Below, piece by piece: positions 42,134 to 48,707 of a DNA stretch of 48,707 nucleotides. The notes under the pieces were generated by a model, which saw nothing but the letters and a program-made list of their open reading frames with translations, did no database searches and was not told the origin of the DNA. Position 1 is the stretch's first letter; each line of letters begins with the position of its first letter. The position numbers were made by a program, and so were the translations under genes. Source of the DNA: a candidate division WOR-3 bacterium (GTDB lineage: Bacteria > Hydrothermota > Tepidihabitantia > Tepidihabitantales > Tepidihabitantaceae); contig JBDRUN010000007.1 of NCBI GenBank assembly GCA_039801365.1, positions 1 to 48,707 on the forward strand, in the 5' to 3' direction.

Positions 42134-43564
42134 GTGAGTGCAGTGCGGATTATACCGGCCGGACTGTCGCAATTCAGCTTGGCGCTGCTCTTCGCTGGGA
42201 CGGCCGAGGCAGCTTTTACCAAGTATCCATATGTCCAGAACCTTACCGATTCAAGTGCGGTGGTCCGATGGGAAACATCTACCGCTGCGCCAGGGTTGGT
42301 GCAATACGGTTTTTCCTCAGGGTACGGTTTTGAAGTATCACATTCAACGCCGGATACCGTCCATGAGCTGACACTGTCCGGCCTCGTTGCCGATACGGTC
42401 TATCACTACCGTGTGATTTCCGAGCCGGATACGTCCCCGGACGCACAGTTCTCAACAATCGCCAGTCCAGACCGGCCTTTTCGGCTTATCGTGTACGCCG
42501 ACACCCATGGCGACAGCACGACCCAGCAGACGGTCGTGAACCGTATGAACCTCGTCGAACCCCGGCCCGGGTTGCTTGTCCACTGTGGCGACGTCACTGC
42601 TTCCGGAACGCTGGACGAGTACCGGGTTTTCTTCAACGTCGAGCGACCGTTGCTTTGCCGGACACCATTCTTCCCGTGTCTTGGTAACCATGATTTGGGC
42701 AGCATCACCAATTGGCGCCGATTCTTCTGCTTGCCGGGCAACGAGCGCTGGTACAGCGTGCGGTACGGAAATGCGGCGTTCCACTGTCTGGACGATTCTT
42801 CGAGCTACGCGCCGGGCAGCGAGCAGTACGAGTGGTTCTTGTCCGAACTTCTCGCCGATAGCGCCAACCCGAATATTCGTCACGTATTTGTCTGGTTTCA
42901 CTACCCGCCCTACACCACTAATCAGGCGTACACTGGCAACATGCGGGCACGTCAATATTTGTGCCCACTGTTCGAGCGTTTCGGCATCAGGGTGTGTTTC
43001 AACGGTCATGTCCACGCTTACGAGCACAGCCTTGTGAGCGGAGTGCACTACATTACGACCGGCGGCGGCGGCGCAGCATTGGCTACCGGCTGGAATGCAG
43101 CCCAGCCTTGGACTGTGTACCGCCAGGCGACCTATCACTTCACACTGCTTGACATCCGGGGAGACACCGTGTTCTCACGCGGAATCAAGCCGGACGGAAC
43201 CGTGTTCGATTCATTCGCCATCGTCGCATCGCACACCTGGCTCACTACCGGGCCAGTCTCGTACCTATCGGTATCCGGACCTACCGCCCTGCCGCTACCC
43301 GCTGCTCAGCAGGTTCGGATAAGCTTCCGATTGAGTGAACCAGAGCACATCGAACTTGTGCTATTCAACCCCAGCGGTCGCCAGGTTGCGGCTCTTCTCG
43401 ACCAAATGCTTCAGCCGGGCGAACACACGGTAACTTGGAAGCCGGCAGGTGTAACACCGGGACAGTACTTCTGCGTACTCAGGACCAAGTCTGGTGCACT
43501 GCGCCGGAAATCGGGGCATTGGTGGCCCGGGTATTCTGTTGTCCGAGTGGTGCTTGCAAGATAG
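42134..43564 (+). CDS. secreted purple-acid-phosphatase-like metallophosphoesterase
   Basis: A 476-residue exported enzyme. The signal peptide (LSQFSLALLFAGTAEA) is followed by an Fn3-like domain as in purple acid phosphatases, then the metallophosphoesterase core with metal ligands in YADTHGD, HCGDVTASG, GNHDLG, FHYPPY and NGHVHAYEHS, and a FlgD-type C-terminal domain (HIELVLFNPSGRQVAALL). It should hydrolyse phosphate esters outside the cell. The start GTG at 42134 is fixed by the promoter whose -10 box ends 7 nt before; the longer open frame would run through the promoter. Confidence 0.83.
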   Translation: MSAVRIIPAGLSQFSLALLFAGTAEAAFTKYPYVQNLTDSSAVVRWETSTAAPGLVQYGFSSGYGFEVSHSTPDTVHELTLSGLVADTVYHYRVISEPDTSPDAQFSTIASPDRPFRLIVYADTHGDSTTQQTVVNRMNLVEPRPGLLVHCGDVTASGTLDEYRVFFNVERPLLCRTPFFPCLGNHDLGSITNWRRFFCLPGNERWYSVRYGNAAFHCLDDSSSYAPGSEQYEWFLSELLADSANPNIRHVFVWFHYPPYTTNQAYTGNMRARQYLCPLFERFGIRVCFNGHVHAYEHSLVSGVHYITTGGGGAALATGWNAAQPWTVYRQATYHFTLLDIRGDTVFSRGIKPDGTVFDSFAIVASHTWLTTGPVSYLSVSGPTALPLPAAQQVRISFRLSEPEHIELVLFNPSGRQVAALLDQMLQPGEHTVTWKPAGVTPGQYFCVLRTKSGALRRKSGHWWPGYSVVRVVLAR

Positions 43565-43626
43565 GCCAAGAAGCAACATATCTGAAACCGGGCGGTCTAG
43601 TTGGTCCAAACAGCTAGAGCGTCGGC

Positions 43627-43656
43627 TTGACTTGGAGTAGGTTCAGGCGCTAGAAT
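43627..43656 (+). promoter_or_regulatory. weak promoter candidate before the 43750 gene
   Basis: TTGACT (43627-43632), 18 nt, TAGAAT (43651-43656). The spacing is longer than in the other promoters. Confidence 0.35.
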
Positions 43657-43749
43657 CATCCTGGCACAGTGAGCCTGGCTTTGCTCTCCGGTTTGTTGTC
43701 TGCGCCGGGCGAGCCGCATCGTCGTCATAGAACGATTAAGGAGGCCTAG

Positions 43750-46647
43750 ATGATGAACAGAAGTATGCTGTCGGTTGCAGGGCTTGTCGTCGTAACCATG
43801 GTCAGTCATGGCCAAGGCTGGGAGCAGCGATATGACGGCCCGGCTCACAGTTTCGATCGGGCGCTGGCACTGGCGACGGACGCTGCGGGCAACGTCTACG
43901 TCACTGGATTCAGCACCGACGTGGACGAAGACTGCTTTACCATCAAATACTCGGCCACCGGCTTGGCGCTGTGGCAGCAGCGCAAGTCCGGCACGGTCGC
44001 GGGCAACGACCGGGCAGTCGCAATCCGGCTGTCAGCCACCGGGGTGTATGTTGCCGGCTACGTGCAGAATGCAACTGAGGACTTTCTGGTCATGAAATAC
44101 GACCCGGCGACCGGGGCTGAGCAGTGGGCCAGGTTCTACAATGGTCCGGGTTCAGGCAACGACCGGGCGACATCGCTGGCCTTGGACGGACTCGGGAACT
44201 TGCTTGTCGCAGGACATGTCCGCAAGAACGGTCACGACGAGGCCACGGTTGTGAAGTACGACCCGGACGGTATCGAGCAGTGGGCCGTGCAGATACCGCC
44301 TGATGTTGGCGACCTGGCTAGCTATGCGACCGGCGTTGCGACCGCACCCGGGGGTGGAGTATACGTGTGCGGCCGGTACGAGCGGAGCGCAGGTACGAGC
44401 GACTATCTTGTGGCCCGGCTCGATGCCGGCGGCTCGCTCGACTGGGTCAGACGCTACGACGGCTCAGCCGGCAGCGATGACTACGCGACCGCAATTGGCG
44501 TTGACAATTTGGGCAATGTCTATGTCACCGGAACAAGTACCGGTACAACAACCGGCCTTGACTTTGCCACGCTGAAGTACGACCCGGACGGCGCACAACT
44601 CTGGGTAAACCGGCATAATGTGTCCGGCGCAAATGCGGATGAGGCTTTCTGTCTCGGATTGGATGCTTCTGGGAACTGCTTTGTTGCGGGCTATTCCAAC
44701 CGGCCTGCTCCTGGGACCGACTTTGCTATAGTGAAGTACACTGCGGCCGGCAGCGAAGCCTGGCGGCAGTACTATGGCGAGGGTGGTGGTCGCGAGGATA
44801 CTGCCTTCGCGCTGACGGTTGACGAAAACGGAAATGTTTATGTAACCGGTACGAGCGAAACCCCGAATAGGTGGCTCAATATTCTGACGGTTAAGTATGA
44901 CAATGCCGGCAACCGGGTCTGGGCTGTTTCTTGGGACGGCGAGGAGTTTGATGACGGCGGGACCGCGATCACGGTCAGCACCGGTGCAGTTTACGTGACT
45001 GGTTACAGCGACGGCAACGACCAAGACGACATGATAACCCTGAAGTACTTCGAACGCGACCCGGGAATTGCTGCGTTTGTTGACCCAGAACCGAACGAGA
45101 AGCTGCCGCCCCAGCCACTGGCGCCTCAGGTCAGGTTTGCCAACTACGGCCTGGTGACCGATACGTTCCAGACCTATGTCAAGTTATATCGTGGTGCGAC
45201 GCTGGTGCATTCGGATGTGCAGACGGTGGCCGGGCTTGAGCCCAGTGATGACCAACTGGTCGTATTCCGTGCGTTCTATGCCGAGGCTGGTTCTTATACG
45301 CTGCGCTGCTCGACTTACCGGGCAGGGGATCAGAACCCGGTAAACGACACCGCCGAGATTCAGTTTGTGGTGCAGTGGACAACAATGCCGGGCTGGTCCA
45401 AACTGGACGACGACGTCAGTCCTGGTTTGAGTCTCAGAGGGGTTAAGGATGGCGGCGCGCTCTGCTATGGCCGGTACACGTCATCAAACTGGGCAGTGTT
45501 TGCACTCAAGGGTAACGGCACCAACGAATTCTACCGGTACGAGATTTCCGGCGACACCTGGCACCAGCTTGAGTCCCTACCCTTCGCCCCGGACCGCCGC
45601 AAGACAGTCAAGAAAGGCGGGGCTTTGTGCTACGACCGCTACGACTCGCTTGTGTTTGCACTCAAGGGAAACAGTACGCTCGAATTCTGGAAGTACTATA
45701 CGCTGCGGGATTCCTGGACGCAGTGCGAGAGCGTGCCGGCCGGACCGCAGGAGAAGAAAGTCAAGGGCGGGGCTGGGCTGGCGTTCTATCATGCCGGTCC
45801 GGATTCGGACCTTGTCTTCTGCATGAAGGGCAACAAGACTACCGAGTTCTACGCCTATCATGTGCAGCGTGACACCTGGTTTGCGCTCGATACGCTGCCG
45901 CGCACAGCCAAAGGCAAAGGATGGGGCGACGGCAGCTGCCTGGTGAATGCCGGCGGCACGCTTTATGCGCTGATGGGTTCCTACAACTGGCTCTGTGCCT
46001 ACAAGCCTGGCGATGGCGACTCCTGGTACATGTGCGAATCAATGCCGTTGTATAATATCAGCGGCCGGAAAAAGAAGGCCAAGATGGGAACCGCAATGTG
46101 CTTTGGCACCGGTCGGATATTTGCGCTCAAAGGCGGCACGTGCCAGTTCTGGGCCTACTACCCACTCGCCGACACCTGGATTGAGCTCGATTCTTTACCA
46201 AGACTGCCAAGCGACAAACCGGTCAAAGGCGGCGGTGCCCTCACCTTTGGCGGCGGATACGTATGGGCGCTCAAAGGCAACAAGACGTTTGAGTTCTGGC
46301 AGTACTATCCAGGTACGGACTACGACGGAACGGCTGTCCCTGAACCCCGGACCGGAGTACAAGCTGCCAACGTCGCGACCGAGATGCTGCGGTTTCAGCT
46401 ATTCCCCAATCCACTTGCGAAGGACTGGGCGACGCTTAGGCTCAGCGGTAAGGCCGGCAGGTCGTCCGGTGGCCGGTTGCGTATTTTCAACGCTGCCGGA
46501 CGGTGTGTCCTCGTCCGGCCACTGGCAACGGGTAACCGGCATTTTGAGATCCCGTTAGACGTCCGCAGGCTGGCCAATGGAATCTATCTTGTTTGCCTTG
46601 AAGCGGACGGCGCAACTGCCACTCAAAAGCTCGTCATCCAGCGATAG
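43750..46647 (+). CDS. large secreted protein: SBBP propeller, CARDB-like domain, Kelch-like repeats, sorting domain
   Basis: A 965-residue exported protein. After the signal (LVVVTMVSHGQG) come about eight SBBP-type blades (residues 25-440; wording GNVYVTGFS, DF.TLKYDPDG..LW..RY). A beta-sandwich follows (about 440-550; FANYGLVTDTFQTYVKLYRG). Then come six Kelch-like repeats with the unusual core FALKGN.T.EF..Y...DTW..L.SLP (about 555-850), and a FlgD/Por-type C-terminal domain (LFPNPLAKDWATLRL through LANGIYLVCLEADG). The function is probably cell-surface binding. AAGGAGG precedes the ATG. A second ATG follows at once. Confidence 0.78.
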   Translation: MMNRSMLSVAGLVVVTMVSHGQGWEQRYDGPAHSFDRALALATDAAGNVYVTGFSTDVDEDCFTIKYSATGLALWQQRKSGTVAGNDRAVAIRLSATGVYVAGYVQNATEDFLVMKYDPATGAEQWARFYNGPGSGNDRATSLALDGLGNLLVAGHVRKNGHDEATVVKYDPDGIEQWAVQIPPDVGDLASYATGVATAPGGGVYVCGRYERSAGTSDYLVARLDAGGSLDWVRRYDGSAGSDDYATAIGVDNLGNVYVTGTSTGTTTGLDFATLKYDPDGAQLWVNRHNVSGANADEAFCLGLDASGNCFVAGYSNRPAPGTDFAIVKYTAAGSEAWRQYYGEGGGREDTAFALTVDENGNVYVTGTSETPNRWLNILTVKYDNAGNRVWAVSWDGEEFDDGGTAITVSTGAVYVTGYSDGNDQDDMITLKYFERDPGIAAFVDPEPNEKLPPQPLAPQVRFANYGLVTDTFQTYVKLYRGATLVHSDVQTVAGLEPSDDQLVVFRAFYAEAGSYTLRCSTYRAGDQNPVNDTAEIQFVVQWTTMPGWSKLDDDVSPGLSLRGVKDGGALCYGRYTSSNWAVFALKGNGTNEFYRYEISGDTWHQLESLPFAPDRRKTVKKGGALCYDRYDSLVFALKGNSTLEFWKYYTLRDSWTQCESVPAGPQEKKVKGGAGLAFYHAGPDSDLVFCMKGNKTTEFYAYHVQRDTWFALDTLPRTAKGKGWGDGSCLVNAGGTLYALMGSYNWLCAYKPGDGDSWYMCESMPLYNISGRKKKAKMGTAMCFGTGRIFALKGGTCQFWAYYPLADTWIELDSLPRLPSDKPVKGGGALTFGGGYVWALKGNKTFEFWQYYPGTDYDGTAVPEPRTGVQAANVATEMLRFQLFPNPLAKDWATLRLSGKAGRSSGGRLRIFNAAGRCVLVRPLATGNRHFEIPLDVRRLANGIYLVCLEADGATATQKLVIQR

Positions 46648-46659
46648 TCAAGAATGACG

Positions 46660-46688
46660 TTGACGGCAGCAATAATTGCAATTATGCT
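46660..46688 (+). promoter_or_regulatory. predicted promoter of the 46873 gene
   Basis: TTGACG (46660-46665), 17 nt, TATGCT (46683-46688). The spacer contains the inverted repeat GCAAT-A-ATTGC, a possible regulator site. The leader would be about 180 nt and holds no gene. Confidence 0.45.
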
Positions 46689-46872
46689 TGGCCAGGAAAC
46701 GATGCAAGGAGAAACCTGAAGTGATAGGGCTGCTGGCAACAGCCCGGTTCATGTCACCTGGTGCGGAACGAATGGTCGAGGCCCGCGTACCGCGAGATCC
46801 ACCGACCTATCGTTCTGCACAGTAGGACGAGAAGTGTCGGCGTAAGGAGTTGGTAACTCAAGGAGGAGCAAG

Positions 46873-48707
46873 ATGCGGAGCCGAATGATAATGCTCGCGG
46901 TTATGGTTGCAGTGCTCATGCCTGTGTCTTCTCAGGCAACCCAGGGAGTGCCGGGTGGTGAGTATGCCTACCCGAAGCGCGTGCCTTACGAGGACCCGCC
47001 TCCGTCTGTTGTCTGGGGGCCATTCATTATGCCGGATTTGCGCGGGCTTGGCTGGGGGCTGTACGGTGTTTCCTACCAAGGACTGAATGACCAGTTACAC
47101 GCAAACTATTTCTGGGAAAACCGGGTGCGGCGCTACCGCTCGGCCGACTCGACCAACCCGGCGATGCCCGAGACCATCATCCACAGCTATGTTCCGTCGC
47201 CGGTCACCGACTCGTTTCAGGACCTGGCCTATTGCCGGTATGACCGGTCGGTCTGGCTTCATTCCTCAAAACTGAAGCGGGTGTACAAGATGGATGCGGT
47301 GACCGGTGTTATCAAGCGCGAGTTTCCTTCGCCGTGCACGCGCTACCCGACCGGCATCGCATTCAACGAACGGGCCAAGCGGCTATACCTTGTTGACCGG
47401 ATGCCAGAGGGCGTGTTTCCGTGCAGCCTTTACGTTACTGACACGATGGGTTACGTGCTCCAGCGGTTCGGACTGGACCATCTCGGGTACAGCTACTCAG
47501 GCGCACGATGCCTGGACATTGACTACTCCAACACAAACCCGAACTGGCCCACTTTACTGCTTCTGTATTCGTTCTTTTCCGGTTCTGGCATCCTCGATAG
47601 TTGCGTCCTGTTTGAGTTGAACCCGGACAACATGGCAATCATCCACCGCGCGAAACTGCCGAACCTAGCCGGCTACGTAAACAATGCCCGTGGGGTAGCC
47701 TGGGACCCACGCAACGGTGACTACTGGATTACCATCATGCAGAACCCGGACAACTATATCTACAAGCTGGACGGCTGGTATTCACCGATTTCACCGGATG
47801 TAGGTATTATGTCGCTTGTTGCACCACGCGGGGTTTACGACTCGGCTACGGTCATCACGCCCCAGGTCGTTGTGCGCAATTTCGGGGCAAGCACTGTCGC
47901 CTGCCCGGTAAGACTAACCATCGGTACCGGGTACAACCAGATTAGGACCAAGACAATCCGGGCCGGGGCCGAGGATACAATCTATTTTCCGGACTGGCAG
48001 CCTCAGGTCATCGGCACGTATGTGGCGCGATGCTCGACAATGCTCGCCGGTGACCTGTTTCCGGCCAACGACACCTGGACCGAAGTCACCCAGATTGTGC
48101 GTCCTGGAGTAGACGTTTCCTGCCACCGGCTGATGGCGCCAATCGGCGTCGTAGACTCGGGTGTAGTCATTATCCCGGCCTGCTCGACCTACAACTACGG
48201 CAACACCACTGTCTCCTACACGGTACGAATGAAGGTCGCCAACGGCTACAATCAGACCGCGACCGTGACCGGACACAAACCCGGCCAGTTTGCAGTTGTC
48301 ACCTTTCCGGCCTGGACCGCAAGCCCGCGCGGCACCTTCGCAGTCTCCTGCTCAACCGAGGCAACTGGTGACATAATCCCGGGCAATGACTGCAAACGCG
48401 ACTCAGTGATTGTCCGGAACATGGACGTCGGTGCGACCGCAATACTAGCGCCAACCGGCATAGTTGACTCAGGCACAGTGATAACACCACGGGCGATCGT
48501 GTATAACTTCGGCAACACCACTGAGACATTCCCGGCCACATTACAAATCGGCTCAGTGTACAATCAGACGGTGTCCGGGATAACGCTTGTTCCGGGCCAG
48601 TATGACACGATTGACTTTCCGAACTGGATTGCCCAACCGCTGGGTGTACACAACGTCGTGAGCTTCACTAGCTTGTCCTACGACGTTCGGCGGTCAAACG
48701 ACACCAC
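46873..48707 (+). CDS. secreted protein with propeller head and CARDB-like repeats (cut by window end)
   Basis: The frame opens at ATG 46873 (AAGGAGGAG 4 nt upstream) and is still open at the window edge after 611 codons. A signal peptide (MLAVMVAVLMPVSSQA) is followed by an NHL/SMP-30-like propeller part (YPTGIAFNERAKRLYLVD, ARGVAWDPRNGDYWIT; to about residue 310) and at least three repeats of about 110 residues beginning DVGIMSLVAPRGVYDSATVITP, DVSCHRLMAPIGVVDSG and DVGATAILAPTGIVDSG, which are CARDB-like Ig modules (NFG or NYG ... GYNQ). It probably ends in a sorting domain outside the window. Confidence 0.78.
   Translation, partial: MRSRMIMLAVMVAVLMPVSSQATQGVPGGEYAYPKRVPYEDPPPSVVWGPFIMPDLRGLGWGLYGVSYQGLNDQLHANYFWENRVRRYRSADSTNPAMPETIIHSYVPSPVTDSFQDLAYCRYDRSVWLHSSKLKRVYKMDAVTGVIKREFPSPCTRYPTGIAFNERAKRLYLVDRMPEGVFPCSLYVTDTMGYVLQRFGLDHLGYSYSGARCLDIDYSNTNPNWPTLLLLYSFFSGSGILDSCVLFELNPDNMAIIHRAKLPNLAGYVNNARGVAWDPRNGDYWITIMQNPDNYIYKLDGWYSPISPDVGIMSLVAPRGVYDSATVITPQVVVRNFGASTVACPVRLTIGTGYNQIRTKTIRAGAEDTIYFPDWQPQVIGTYVARCSTMLAGDLFPANDTWTEVTQIVRPGVDVSCHRLMAPIGVVDSGVVIIPACSTYNYGNTTVSYTVRMKVANGYNQTATVTGHKPGQFAVVTFPAWTASPRGTFAVSCSTEATGDIIPGNDCKRDSVIVRNMDVGATAILAPTGIVDSGTVITPRAIVYNFGNTTETFPATLQIGSVYNQTVSGITLVPGQYDTIDFPNWIAQPLGVHNVVSFTSLSYDVRRSNDT

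Noticed and set aside
1..48707. tRNA, rRNA or CRISPR arrays
   Set aside because: No tRNA T-loop/acceptor pattern, rRNA stretch or regular spaced repeats were found by eye; a tRNA or CRISPR scanner would settle it.

Overview
The window looks like the chromosome of an uncultured, anaerobic, Gram-negative bacterium. Several secreted proteins end in FlgD/Por-type C-terminal domains. There is an outer-membrane barrel, and there are lipoprotein signals, oxygen-sensitive iron-sulfur and corrinoid enzymes and selenium genes. This fits the wider FCB group and candidate phyla such as WOR-3/Stahlbacteria; that placement is inference from gene style, not from a marker gene. No rRNA, tRNA or CRISPR array was recognised.

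Layout. 1-2743: the end of an unknown gene, a gene-poor stretch, a gamma-carbonic-anhydrase-like protein and a lipoprotein beta-propeller. 2744-6633: glmM and glmS (UDP-GlcNAc precursor synthesis) and a half-size EamA transporter. 6726-17548: a 15-gene co-directional array with methyltransferase, ABC importer, outer-membrane barrel, ferredoxin-thioredoxin-reductase catalytic chain, tiny desulforedoxin-like protein, double-cubane-cluster reductase and its ATP-dependent activase, small membrane protein, secreted thioredoxin-like protein, a secreted protein with an in-frame UGA, DUF3343, YedF and a UGA-containing SelD. 18079-21799: an accessory island with an amber-interrupted unknown gene, a ThaI-like restriction-modification pair and a Phd/VapC toxin-antitoxin pair. 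22023-24665: a secreted propeller protein, a gene fragment and a nucleotidyltransferase/winged-helix pair. 25077-29358: an operon of a corrinoid protein, two 2-hydroxyacyl-CoA-dehydratase-family subunits and a UroD-like methyltransferase. 29552-33738: secreted or lipoprotein genes of unknown role on the minus strand. 33765-39461: guaA, a coiled-coil membrane protein, leuS and holA. 39597-48707: large secreted proteins (carboxypeptidase-regulatory repeats, nitroreductase-like, metallophosphoesterase, Kelch-like, CARDB-like), the last cut by the window edge.

The most interesting part is 6726-17548. The genes overlap or lie close together and combine uptake of an unknown small molecule, ferredoxin-linked thiol reduction, ATP-driven low-potential reduction and selenium delivery. 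SelD has UGA at codon 14, exactly where the catalytic Cys/Sec lies. A secreted partner of the thioredoxin-like protein has an in-frame UGA in a C-x4-U motif, followed 10 nt later by a perfect 7-bp hairpin, which makes it a candidate new selenoprotein. The reductase and activase genes are in one frame, separated by a single TAG, and the activase has no ATG, GTG or TTG at its natural start.

Promoters share one layout: TTGaca, 16-17 nt, TAnnnT. In at least four cases the start codon lies only 6-8 nt after the -10 box, so the mRNAs should be leaderless.
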